A stretch of 64,000 nucleotides of DNA. It comes from an uncultured Fidelibacterota bacterium (lineage in GTDB: Bacteria > Fidelibacterota > Marinisomatia > Marinisomatales > TCS55). Location of the stretch: assembly GCA_913049685.1 (NCBI GenBank), contig CAJWZD010000008.1, forward strand, positions 1-64,000, in the 5' to 3' direction. Position numbers and translations under genes: made by a program. Below are positions 8,635 to 17,012 of this stretch, in pieces (position 1 is the stretch's first letter; each line of letters begins with the position of its first letter). A model generated the notes under the pieces. It saw nothing but the letters and a program-made list of their open reading frames with translations. It did not search any database and had not been told where the DNA came from.

Positions 8635-9513
8635 GTGTCAAATATTTTAACAATTGATAGCGTTTCTAAATATTATGGCAAATTAAAGGCGTTGAATGAA
8701 GTTAGCTTTACAATTCCAGAAAATTCTATCTTTGCCATCCTTGGTCCAAATGGTAGTGGAAAATCCACTCTAATTCGTATCCTTGCAAATTTAATAACTT
8801 CTTGGGAAGGTGATATTTCTTATAAAAATATTTCAATAAGAAATAAAGAAAATTACATAAATAATTTTGGCTTCATTGTTGAAGATCCATCATTCTATGA
8901 ATATTTATCTGCAAAGATCAACTTGCAGATTTTATGCAGACTAACCAATTCTCCTTTTTCACGAATTGAAGAAGTATTGAGTTTAGTTGATTTGAGTAAT
9001 CGTAAAGATGAATTAGTTTCAACTTATTCTTACGGGATGAAACAAAGATTGGGAATAGCTCAAGCTCTTTTGCATGATCCTAAAATTTTAATTCTTGATG
9101 AGCCAAACAACGGCTTGGATCCAGTAGGCGTGAATCAAATTGCTGATATCATTTACAGATTGAGCCATGAAGGTAAAACAATATGTATTTCTACTCATTC
9201 TTTAAATGAGGTAGATAGGTTATGTAGTGATGTTGCGATTATGAAAAAAGGAAGTTTGGTTGTTGCTAAAAATATCCGCAGAGAAAAAAAGGTTAAAAGA
9301 TTCTTCAGGATTGAAACTTTTGATACATCTCTTGTTCTATCTAAAATTAAAAACTTTCGAGGAGTATCAGTGCTCACTGCCCAAAGCAATTCTATTATAG
9401 TGTCGCAATCAGCTAAAAGTATCCCTTTGCCTGAAAATAAATCATTCAATAAAATTAAATCAATCAAGTCAATTCAATCTGAATCCGATTTAATAGAGTA
9501 TTATTATGCTTAG
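8635..9513 (+). CDS. ABC transporter ATPase (ABC-2 exporter type)
   Basis: 292 residues from a GTG start one base after the previous stop. All ABC ATPase motifs are present: Walker A GPNGSGKST (about 36-44), signature SYGMKQR, Walker B ILILDEP, D-loop GLDP, and switch His in ISTHSLNE. The C-terminal ~70 residues after the His loop form the accessory domain common in CcmA/NatA-type exporters. It overlaps the permease gene by 8 bases, so the two form one transporter. The substrate is unknown; a lipid or hydrophobic compound handled by the adjacent lipocalin-fold lipoprotein is a guess. Confidence 0.93.
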   Translation: MSNILTIDSVSKYYGKLKALNEVSFTIPENSIFAILGPNGSGKSTLIRILANLITSWEGDISYKNISIRNKENYINNFGFIVEDPSFYEYLSAKINLQILCRLTNSPFSRIEEVLSLVDLSNRKDELVSTYSYGMKQRLGIAQALLHDPKILILDEPNNGLDPVGVNQIADIIYRLSHEGKTICISTHSLNEVDRLCSDVAIMKKGSLVVAKNIRREKKVKRFFRIETFDTSLVLSKIKNFRGVSVLTAQSNSIIVSQSAKSIPLPENKSFNKIKSIKSIQSESDLIEYYYA

Positions 9514-10345
9514 ATCAATGCTGATTAACGAAGCAATAAAAACGCTCAAGAAAAAAAGAACCTACATTAGTTTTACTTTACTGTTTTTTTTAGTCCCGTT
9601 GATTGTTTTAGCTATTGGCAATGGTTCGGGATATCTTGAAATGCAAATTTATGGACAATTAAAAGACTCCTTCATTGTTTTTGGTTCATTGACAAATGGC
9701 TTTTTGTCTAGCTACTTGATTATTGCAATTCTTGTAGGCCAGATGCCATTTTTAGCTACTATTGTTGCAGCAGAAATTGTTTCAGGAGAGTATGCGAAAG
9801 GAACTTTTAGAATGTATTTATCGAGACCTGTTTCTAGATATAAAGTTCTCTTTTCTAAGCTTATTGTTGTAATTGCATATACTATAATAATGATGTTTTT
9901 TTTCGTCTTCTATACCCTAGGAATTAGTTGTCTTTTTCTAGGTTCAGGCGATCTTGCGGTATTTCATCAAGGACTACTCTTCTTATCTGATGGAGATATA
10001 CTATGGAGATTCTTCTTGGCGTTTGCTATTTCAACAGGAGTAATGCTATCAATTTCATGTTTGTGCTTTATGTTATCAACTTTTTTTAAAAATAGTGTTA
10101 CCCCGATAATTATAACTATCAGCACTGTCTTTATCGGTTCTGCTATTTCGTTTATTCCCTTAGAAATATTTGAGCTTGTAAATCCTTTTTTATTTACTGG
10201 CTATATCGATTTGTTCCTTGCGGCGTTTCATGACCCGATACCTTGGGATATTATTTTAAATGCATCTGGGACATGTATGGTTTGGTCGTTAGTATTTATC
10301 TATATATCATTTTATCACTTTAACGCAAAGGAGATATTGACTTGA
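9506..10345 (+). CDS. ABC-2 type transporter permease
   Basis: 279 residues with about six hydrophobic segments (near 20-40, 65-85, 110-140, 170-195, 205-225, 250-270). After the first segments comes GEYAKGTFRMYLSRPVSRYK, the cytoplasmic coupling segment typical of ABC-2/NatB-like permeases. It partners the ATPase immediately upstream. Its TGA stop overlaps the TTG start of the following LolA-like gene. Confidence 0.88.
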   Translation: MLRSMLINEAIKTLKKKRTYISFTLLFFLVPLIVLAIGNGSGYLEMQIYGQLKDSFIVFGSLTNGFLSSYLIIAILVGQMPFLATIVAAEIVSGEYAKGTFRMYLSRPVSRYKVLFSKLIVVIAYTIIMMFFFVFYTLGISCLFLGSGDLAVFHQGLLFLSDGDILWRFFLAFAISTGVMLSISCLCFMLSTFFKNSVTPIIITISTVFIGSAISFIPLEIFELVNPFLFTGYIDLFLAAFHDPIPWDIILNASGTCMVWSLVFIYISFYHFNAKEILT

Positions 10346-11079
10346 AGTTTCTTGTAACAATATTAATAGTATCACAAGCAATGGCAAATCATGAAGAGGA
10401 TGATTATGCAAAGGTAATCATCGAAAAAACTGAATCACAGTACAGAAGTATAAAAGATTATCAGGTTAAGATGACTATTTCAATGAAAATCCCTGCCTTT
10501 AGAATGCCAAAGAAAAAATATACCGTTTTTTTTAAACAGCCTGATAAAATAGAAATAAAAAGCAAAGGATTCGGTCTTTTACCGCGAACAGGAATGTTTA
10601 CTTCCCCAAGTGAAAATTTTGACAACTTGACCGATGTAGTTATTGATAAGAATTCTATAAATTTAAAAGAAAATAGAGTCATTCTTAGTGGAAATTTAAT
10701 TGTAGATAGTTTAGCAATTAAAATGCCTAATGACTATGCTAAAGTGACTTTTAAGCCAACGGTTGATGTTACGATCGATACGTCGCAATGGGTAATAACT
10801 GGAGTTGTTACCAAAATTGATACCATTAAAATTATGCAAATAAATAATGAATACGGTTTTGTTGATGGTGATCATTTTTTACCTGTAAGGTCTACTGTAG
10901 AGTATTTTGTCAAAGATGCCAGAATATCAAAATGGTTGAAGAAAGATATTGGTTCATTTATTGGGAATCAACAAAAAACGGATATTCAAGACGATATGGT
11001 TAAGGGCAAGATAACTGTTCTTTATAATAGGTATAAGGTCAATAGGGGAATAGATGAATCGGTATTCAAGAAGAATTAA
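10342..11079 (+). CDS. LolA-like periplasmic protein
   Basis: 245 residues from a TTG start (TTGA overlap with the permease stop). A short signal peptide (KFLVTILIVSQAMA) precedes VIIEKTESQYRSIKDYQVKM, then FRMPKKKYTVFFKQPDKIEI, the pattern of LolA/LolB-like half-barrels (outer-membrane lipoprotein carrier superfamily) where a strand pair is followed by K.PD.... Its fold is inferred from pattern only. Co-translation with an ABC exporter and a lipocalin-like lipoprotein suggests a pathway moving a hydrophobic ligand across the periplasm. Confidence 0.65.
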   Translation: MKFLVTILIVSQAMANHEEDDYAKVIIEKTESQYRSIKDYQVKMTISMKIPAFRMPKKKYTVFFKQPDKIEIKSKGFGLLPRTGMFTSPSENFDNLTDVVIDKNSINLKENRVILSGNLIVDSLAIKMPNDYAKVTFKPTVDVTIDTSQWVITGVVTKIDTIKIMQINNEYGFVDGDHFLPVRSTVEYFVKDARISKWLKKDIGSFIGNQQKTDIQDDMVKGKITVLYNRYKVNRGIDESVFKKN

Positions 11080-11129
11080 TTTTTTGCAAAAAACGTGTTA
11101 TATTTGATGAAACAATCAACTTAATTCAT

Positions 11130-11135
11130 GGAGGT
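11130..11135 (+). promoter_or_regulatory. Strong Shine-Dalgarno (GGAGGT) before the DoxX-like gene
   Basis: GGAGGT is three bases from the ATG at 11139. Few genes in this window have so complete a Shine-Dalgarno, so it supports this start and may signal high expression of the small membrane protein. Confidence 0.6.
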
Positions 11136-11138
11136 AAA

Positions 11139-11471
11139 ATGGAAATTTCTATACTAGAATGTTTAAAAGTATTTGTTGCTGTATCAATTTTTTACGTTTG
11201 GGTTCCTAGGTATTTTAACATTGTAGAGGAGTTTAAACAGTACAATTACCCTGATCAGTTGCGAGATATTGTTGGCATTCTAAAATTAACCTTTGCATTT
11301 ATGTTGGTAGGAAAAGATGATCAGTATGTCTTGCTAGCTTCTGGCGGATTAGTTGTATTAATGCTAGCGGCATTCGCTACTCATTTAAGAGTCAAAAATA
11401 ATTACAAATTATTTTTTCCATCAATGTCACAAGTGATAATGAATTCATACATTTTTTATATGACGTATTAA
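11139..11471 (+). CDS. DoxX-like small membrane protein
   Basis: 110 residues with about four hydrophobic segments. The pattern VWVPRYFNIVEEFKQYNYPDQ followed by LRDIVGILKLTFAFML resembles the DoxX-like family (PF13564), which carries a conserved hydrophilic loop between the first two membrane segments. Function in the family is poorly defined. Separate from the upstream run by 59 bases and preceded by a good Shine-Dalgarno, so it may have its own promoter. Confidence 0.55.
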   Translation: MEISILECLKVFVAVSIFYVWVPRYFNIVEEFKQYNYPDQLRDIVGILKLTFAFMLVGKDDQYVLLASGGLVVLMLAAFATHLRVKNNYKLFFPSMSQVIMNSYIFYMTY

Positions 11472-11548
11472 TTTGTGTCTCAGTTAATTCTAATTAAAAA
11501 ATTTATTAAATTTCAAATAACCAAAACACATTATAAAATAGGTTTAAT

Positions 11549-12322
11549 ATGATTACAGTAATATCTCCAGCAAAAAAACTTTCAAATGAATGCTATGCCT
11601 ATGAAGCAGATCATTCACAGCCATCCTACCTAAACAGATCAACTGAGCTAGTTAATCAGCTAAAAAGTTATGAGCCATCTCATTTACAAAGCTTGATGGG
11701 AATCAGTGAAAAATTATCAGTATTGAACTGGGAAAGATTTCAGAGCTGGGAGCCATCTTTCAATAGTGACAATTCTCGTCAAGCCTTTTTTACTTTCAGA
11801 GGAGATACTTATTCTGGATTAGATGCAGATACTTTATCAAGTCAGGATTTGTCTTTTTCTCAAAATCACACTAGAATTTTGTCCGGTCTATATGGAGTCT
11901 TAAAGCCACTAGATCTAATTATGCCTTACAGATTAGAAATGGGAACAAAGATTGAAAATAAGTCAGGTAAAAACTTATATGAGTTTTGGGGAGATATGCT
12001 TGCTAGCGATATAGAAAAAGATTTAGCTGATCATGATTCAAAATATTTGGTGAATTGCGCATCGGTCGAATATTTTAAATCTATTGATAAAGATACCCTG
12101 AAAGGAAAAGTTGTTACGCCAGTCTTTAAAGAAGTAAAAAATGGTAAAGCTAGAATCGTATCTTTTTTTGCTAAGAAAGCAAGAGGGATGATGGCAAGAT
12201 ATATTATTCAAAACCAGATTAACAGCCCTAATGAAATTAAGCAGTTTAACCTGGGTGGCTATGAATATAACGACGAATTATCAAATGCTATGGAGCCTGT
12301 GTTTACACGCGCACAAGCCTAG
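11549..12322 (+). CDS. yaaA: Peroxide stress protein YaaA
   Basis: 257 residues, the usual length. It opens with ITVISPAKKLSNE, the family signature, and has LMGISEKLSVLNWERF, the SGLYGVLKPLDLIMPYRLEM block and KGVVTPVFKE-like and KKARGMMARY segments near the C-terminus. YaaA (DUF328) lowers intracellular free iron and protects DNA during peroxide stress in E. coli. Its stop codon overlaps the stop of the convergent gene in a CTAG tetranucleotide. Confidence 0.95.
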   Translation: MITVISPAKKLSNECYAYEADHSQPSYLNRSTELVNQLKSYEPSHLQSLMGISEKLSVLNWERFQSWEPSFNSDNSRQAFFTFRGDTYSGLDADTLSSQDLSFSQNHTRILSGLYGVLKPLDLIMPYRLEMGTKIENKSGKNLYEFWGDMLASDIEKDLADHDSKYLVNCASVEYFKSIDKDTLKGKVVTPVFKEVKNGKARIVSFFAKKARGMMARYIIQNQINSPNEIKQFNLGGYEYNDELSNAMEPVFTRAQA

Positions 12323-13296
12323 CCTTCAATTGCATTATCTATTAACCTGTTTGTTTTTCCAATAATCTCTACTGCGCATTGATCAGAATATTGTTTTAAG
12401 ATTATTTCTTGATTCTTTTTCAGAATAAAAGAAATTTCTCCATCTAAAAATTCTCTAACTTTAGGAACCATATCTGTTTTATCAGGTGCATGAAGAAGGC
12501 CGCTTGTACTCCCAGCTCTGATTGTGATTTCTAATTGAAGATGCCCTTTTTTTATTACCCAAAACAAAGCATTATCTTCAAATTTAATTTTTAAAATTTT
12601 TGAAAAATTATAAGTAGTAAACTTGTATAGTTTCTCTTTATGATGAATGCCAATAATAAATCCTGAAAATTCATAACTTTTCCAGGGTATTGTTGCAAGA
12701 GATGCAGAAATACTTAATTCTGATTCGTTGAAACTATTTGACTGTGCCCAAACCCAATCCTTAGGAAAATTCTTTCCCCAGTCTTTTTCAATATACCCTT
12801 TCCCATGATCGAAGCTAATCCTATCTTTATTAATATCTAAATGTCCATTCAAAGTGTGATTCATGCTTAGAATACCATGAAAGCATTCCATTGTTGGAAT
12901 ATAGCCGTACCAACCCATACACCCTCTTTCAATTAGGGATACCGGCCAGGGGTTAAGATTATTTGTGATAATTTCACCCTTAACATTCAGATGTTCATGT
13001 TCAAAATCAAGCAAAACACGCTCCAATGAGAAATAATTTTTACCTAGTTTTAATTGATAGGAGTTTGCATCGCACTGAAAATCTTCAACTTTATAGGGTA
13101 TATAGTCTACTTTACCACTTGATCCCTGATAAAACATTAAAAATGCAGTCTGATTATTATTGATTCCGCTCCTGTAAATACCCGGTATTGCAACAAATGT
13201 CTCACCGTTTTTAGAAGACATTTTGTGATACCAGCCTTCAAAGAATGGTCGTTTTTGAGACTGTCCATGATATAATTCAGGTCGTTTTAAAATCAT
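12319..13296 (-). CDS. Tocopherol cyclase-like protein
   Basis: 325 residues without a signal peptide. The start PELYHGQSQKRPFFEGWYHK and the block GCMGWYGYIPTMECFHGILS, followed by HGKGYIEKDWGKNFPKDWVW, match the tocopherol cyclase-like family (PF14249), which shares the paired lipocalin-like barrel with CrtC. In plants the enzyme closes the chromanol ring; in bacteria lacking tocopherol genes the substrate is unknown. It is only 3.7 kb from the CrtC/AttH-like lipoprotein. Convergent with yaaA. Confidence 0.88.
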   Translation of the reverse strand: MILKRPELYHGQSQKRPFFEGWYHKMSSKNGETFVAIPGIYRSGINNNQTAFLMFYQGSSGKVDYIPYKVEDFQCDANSYQLKLGKNYFSLERVLLDFEHEHLNVKGEIITNNLNPWPVSLIERGCMGWYGYIPTMECFHGILSMNHTLNGHLDINKDRISFDHGKGYIEKDWGKNFPKDWVWAQSNSFNESELSISASLATIPWKSYEFSGFIIGIHHKEKLYKFTTYNFSKILKIKFEDNALFWVIKKGHLQLEITIRAGSTSGLLHAPDKTDMVPKVREFLDGEISFILKKNQEIILKQYSDQCAVEIIGKTNRLIDNAIEG

Positions 13297-13350
13297 GTAA
13301 TATTGTAATTTAATAAATATTTATACGTATGCATTATTCTGTAAATTACT

Positions 13351-13356
13351 TATAAT
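13351..13356 (+). promoter_or_regulatory. Possible -10 element for the TauE/SafE gene
   Basis: TATAAT lies 9 bases before the ATG at 13366. If used, the transcript would be nearly leaderless. No -35 hexamer is evident, so this is a weak call. Confidence 0.25.
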
Positions 13357-13365
13357 ATAAAATCT

Positions 13366-14118
13366 ATGGAATCAATAGTACTCATAATCGCCGCTTTTTT
13401 AACTTCGGCTCTATCCGCTATCATAGGTATGGGTGGAGGTATAACCCTTCTAGGTATAATGGCAATTATTATGCCTACGGGATATTTAGTAGTTGCTTAT
13501 CACGGCGTCATTCAACTGGTTAGCAATGTGACAAGAACAACAGTTTACAGGCAGCATATTAGCAAACCTATTATTAATCGCTTTTTGATCGGCCTCCTGC
13601 CCGGTTTGTTACTATCAGTAGTTATAATTTATGGAGCTACTATGTATTTTAATGCTGCATCCGCCGCTGATCTTAAAATTGATTTCTTAAAGCCAGCTAT
13701 TGGAGCTTATATTATCTGGTTTCTCTTTTTAAGAAAGAAGAAGAAAAGAATATCAAAAGAAGCATATAAATGGATGGGCGTAGTAGCTGGTCTTGCTACT
13801 GTATTTATTGGAGCGATGGGCCCACTGATTGCCCCGCTATTTATCAATGATAGGCTAAAAAAAGAAAGTGTAATTGCAACAAAAGCTGCATGTCAAGCAG
13901 CAGGACATCTAGGAAAAATGCCTATTTTCTTTTTGTTTTTCAATGTTAGCTATATTGAGGACTGGAGAGTGCTCTTTCCTTTAATAATTGCAGTTTATGT
14001 TGGAACAAAAATTGGCAAGCTGATGCTTGGGAAATTACCTGATACTTTATTTCAAAACTTATTTAAATCCGTATTGACATTAATAGCTATTCGACTCATT
14101 TTGGTACAAATATGGTAA
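13366..14118 (+). CDS. TauE/SafE-family membrane transporter
   Basis: 250 residues, almost wholly hydrophobic with about seven or eight membrane segments. The opening SALSAIIGMGGGITLLGIMA is the first half of the TauE/SafE duplicated motif, and VFIGAMGPLIAPLFIN is the second copy. Family members move sulfite, sulfoacetate or other organosulfur anions across the inner membrane; the substrate here is not shown. It overlaps the next gene by 7 bases. Confidence 0.9.
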   Translation: MESIVLIIAAFLTSALSAIIGMGGGITLLGIMAIIMPTGYLVVAYHGVIQLVSNVTRTTVYRQHISKPIINRFLIGLLPGLLLSVVIIYGATMYFNAASAADLKIDFLKPAIGAYIIWFLFLRKKKKRISKEAYKWMGVVAGLATVFIGAMGPLIAPLFINDRLKKESVIATKAACQAAGHLGKMPIFFLFFNVSYIEDWRVLFPLIIAVYVGTKIGKLMLGKLPDTLFQNLFKSVLTLIAIRLILVQIW

Positions 14119-15347
14119 GATACTCTATCATCCTACTGTCATTTCATTTTTTTTCATGCTCAAAAACAAAAAACTCAACACTTCTTACTGATATATTATT
14201 TTCAATGAATCAGAAGTACTCTTCAGTCCTTAATAATCCAAATGGCCACCATTTACAAATTGCCTATACACAAATAGACAGGAATTCAAATCAGGAGCCC
14301 ATATTTACTCTGCACACATTTAATGTAGATAATAAAAAATACTTCTATCCGGCAAGTACTGTAAAGTTTCCAGCGGCCGTATTAGCCCTCGACAAGCTCA
14401 GGCGCTATGAGTCGCTTAGCATTGATAAAGATACAAAATTAACTATTGCTTCAGATAAAAAATGGATGTTATCGCTAGCGAGCGATAGTAGCTCAAAGAA
14501 TGGGGATGCTACAATAGCTCAGTTCATTAAAAAAATATTTGTAGTTTCAGATAACGATGCATTTAATCGTCTATATGAGTTTTTAGGTCAAGATTATTTT
14601 AATCAGAGGATGTGGGATCTTGGATATAGTGAAACTAGAGTGCGACATCGCCTATCTATTCCTCTTACTGCAGAGCAAAATAGACATACAAATTCTTTCA
14701 GCTTTTATATAGATGGTAAAAAAATGTTAGATCAGCCGATGCATTTTTCAACTCTGCCTTTAACTGTGAATTCAACATATAATTTGATTGGAAAATCATA
14801 TTTAAGGAGTGGGAAGCTGATAAATATACCGATGGATTTTTCTAGCAAAAACTATTTTAACATATCGGAACAGCATTTATTTTTACAACAAATAATATTT
14901 CCCAAGAATGTTAATAGTGATAAAAAGCTATACCTCAGAACAGAGGATTTTGATTTTTTATATGAATGGATGTCTAAATTACCACGAGAAAGCAGATACC
15001 CATTTTATTCAGATTATGATAAATATCCGGACGGATATTGTAAATTTTTCATGTTTGGTGACTCAAATACTAAAATTCCTGATCATATCCGCATTTACAA
15101 TAAAGTGGGTATGGCTTACGGCTTTTTAACCGATAATGCCTATATACTTGACACAAAAAATAATATCGAATTCTTCCTAACTGCTTCAGTTTATAGCAAC
15201 GATAATCAAATTCTAAATGACGATCAGTACGAATATGATGAATTAACACTGCCTTTCTTAGCAGAGCTTGGAAAAAAAGTTTATAATTATGAGCTGTCTA
15301 GAAAACGAAATATAGTTCCGGATTTAAGTCGATTTATTTCACAATAA
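14112..15347 (+). CDS. Beta-lactamase-fold serine hydrolase lipoprotein
   Basis: 411 residues. A lipoprotein signal ends at FHFFSCSKT (Cys about 16). The active-site pattern of class A beta-lactamase-like enzymes is present: SxxK as PASTVKFP (S82, K85), SDN as VVSDNDAFN (146-148), and a KTG-like triad as KVG in IYNKVGMAYG about 330. The long segment between SDN and KVG is larger than in true beta-lactamases, and no Glu166-type EPELN loop is obvious. It is therefore more likely a peptidase or esterase acting on the cell envelope than an antibiotic-resistance enzyme. Confidence 0.8.
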   Translation: MVRYSIILLSFHFFSCSKTKNSTLLTDILFSMNQKYSSVLNNPNGHHLQIAYTQIDRNSNQEPIFTLHTFNVDNKKYFYPASTVKFPAAVLALDKLRRYESLSIDKDTKLTIASDKKWMLSLASDSSSKNGDATIAQFIKKIFVVSDNDAFNRLYEFLGQDYFNQRMWDLGYSETRVRHRLSIPLTAEQNRHTNSFSFYIDGKKMLDQPMHFSTLPLTVNSTYNLIGKSYLRSGKLINIPMDFSSKNYFNISEQHLFLQQIIFPKNVNSDKKLYLRTEDFDFLYEWMSKLPRESRYPFYSDYDKYPDGYCKFFMFGDSNTKIPDHIRIYNKVGMAYGFLTDNAYILDTKNNIEFFLTASVYSNDNQILNDDQYEYDELTLPFLAELGKKVYNYELSRKRNIVPDLSRFISQ

Positions 15348-15396
15348 CTCTTTTTTATCTTTTCATTGATAGACTAGATTTATTACAGGTAAACAA

Positions 15397-15903
15397 ATGA
15401 ATTATAATTATTTTGTATTTATAAAAAAGTCAGTGTTTGTTCTTTGTGCGATTATTTTTAGCTGCTCAGAATCAAACCTAAAATTGAAAACCGTTAGCGC
15501 TTCAGATATTCTAAGGCAGGTTAAGACTCATAGTGGCGACAAATCAGTACTGGTAAATTTTTGGGCAACTACTTGTGCGCCTTGCATTGAAGAAATTCCA
15601 TGGATAATCGAACTTTCAGATCAATACGGTGAAGATTTAAAAGTCTATTTTGTTAGTACTGATTGGCTTGAGAATAAAAAAGAAGTGATACGATTTTTAG
15701 AAAAACATAATATAGAGGGCTTGTCTTTTCTTAAGGAAGAGGGTAATGATTTTAATTTCATAAACGCTATAAATGAAGAATGGTCTGGTGCAATGCCATT
15801 TACAATTATTTACGATAAAAGCGGCAACGTATCCAGTTACTGGGAAAATATTGAAGATAAGGCTTTCTTTGAGAATGCTGTAAAAAAGGCTATTGTTTTA
15901 TGA
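15397..15903 (+). CDS. TlpA/ResA-like thioredoxin-fold lipoprotein
   Basis: 168 residues. A lipoprotein signal ends at IIFSCSES (Cys about 23). The redox site is NFWATTCAPCIEEIPW with the CxxC at 60-63, the TlpA/ResA pattern, and the cis-proline region is GAMPFTIIY. Such periplasmic proteins reduce disulfides, often in cytochrome maturation. It overlaps the aminotransferase gene by ATGA, yet the following genes are cytoplasmic amino-acid enzymes, so the link may be transcriptional convenience only. Confidence 0.88.
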   Translation: MNYNYFVFIKKSVFVLCAIIFSCSESNLKLKTVSASDILRQVKTHSGDKSVLVNFWATTCAPCIEEIPWIIELSDQYGEDLKVYFVSTDWLENKKEVIRFLEKHNIEGLSFLKEEGNDFNFINAINEEWSGAMPFTIIYDKSGNVSSYWENIEDKAFFENAVKKAIVL

Positions 15904-17012
15904 AATTTGAAGAGTTTCAGCTTGAGCGAGAGCAATCTACTTGGGAGAATAAGGTAGATTATAATTTGTCTGAAAGCGGAGTTCATCCAAGAACCCTTAG
16001 CGAATTATTTGAGCCTGAGTTTGTTGATCAGGTTAACAATACAGAGTTAACCTACGGTTTTACTGAAGGTTCTCCTGATTTACGCAGCTCTATAGCTTCA
16101 ATATATCCTGGAGCGGCAATAGATAATGTCCAAGCATTTAACGGATCAGCAGAAGCCAATATGGTATCAATAATGACCTTAATTGAGCCTGGAGATGAAG
16201 TAGTATATATGGTGCCTAACTATCTTCAGATCTATGGATTTGCCCGTGGATTAGGTGCCAATGTAAAAACTTTTGAACTACATGAATCTCTGCAATGGAA
16301 GCCGGACCTAGATGAATTGAAATCTACTGTATCTGAAAAAACAAAGTTAATTTGTATTTGCAACCCTAATAATCCAACCGGTTCTGTTTTACCAAAAGGA
16401 ATGGTCAAAGCTATAGTCGATATAGCAGAAAGCGTTGATGCATGGATTATTGCTGATGAAGTGTATCGTGGCGCGGAACTGAATCAGGAAGAATGTACTT
16501 CATTTTGGGAGCCCGGTTATAAAAAAACAATTGTGAACTGTGGACTCTCCAAGGCATATGCGCTTCCGGGATTACGCCTCGGTTGGTCTCTTTCAAATCC
16601 AGGGTATATTAAGCAATGTTGGGCCAATCATGATTATACCAGTATTTCCGTTGGGCGTCTTAGTGACTTAATCGCATCGCATGTACTGCACCCCAGCAAT
16701 CGCATGAATACATTGAATTATATCAGAAAGCAGCTTGCAATCAATCTCGGTCTTTTTCAGGATTGGGTGGAAGGTTTTGACGATCATCTTAGTTTTATAC
16801 CTCCTGAAGCAGGAGCAATGACTTTTGTTAATTACGATTGGCCTATTAATTCTTCAGATTTAATTACCAAGATTCGAAATGAGGCTAGTGTAATGCTTGT
16901 GGCAGGAGATTGGTATGGCATGGATCAATATATCCGGTTTGGATACGGTGCAAAGCGTTCACATCTTGAAAAAGCTCTTGATCGAATAACACCGATATTT
17001 AAATCAATATGA
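15900..17012 (+). CDS. Class I/II (fold-type I) aminotransferase
   Basis: 370 residues. Clear motifs: CNPNNPTGSV (PLP-contacting Asn), IIADEVYRGAEL (Asp/Tyr), GLSKAYALPGLRLGW with the Schiff-base lysine, and a late Arg in IRFGYGAKRSH. Belongs to the aspartate-aminotransferase superfamily; the exact substrate is not predictable. It overlaps the downstream dehydratase-like gene by 4 bases (ATGA) and that in turn overlaps a cyclodeaminase-like gene, so the three probably process one amino acid or a small imino compound. Confidence 0.9.
   Translation: MKFEEFQLEREQSTWENKVDYNLSESGVHPRTLSELFEPEFVDQVNNTELTYGFTEGSPDLRSSIASIYPGAAIDNVQAFNGSAEANMVSIMTLIEPGDEVVYMVPNYLQIYGFARGLGANVKTFELHESLQWKPDLDELKSTVSEKTKLICICNPNNPTGSVLPKGMVKAIVDIAESVDAWIIADEVYRGAELNQEECTSFWEPGYKKTIVNCGLSKAYALPGLRLGWSLSNPGYIKQCWANHDYTSISVGRLSDLIASHVLHPSNRMNTLNYIRKQLAINLGLFQDWVEGFDDHLSFIPPEAGAMTFVNYDWPINSSDLITKIRNEASVMLVAGDWYGMDQYIRFGYGAKRSHLEKALDRITPIFKSI

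Noticed and set aside
14112-15347. Serine hydrolase as an antibiotic-resistance beta-lactamase
   Set aside because: SxxK and SDN are present but the long spacing to KVG and lack of a clear Glu166 loop speak against true class A enzymes.
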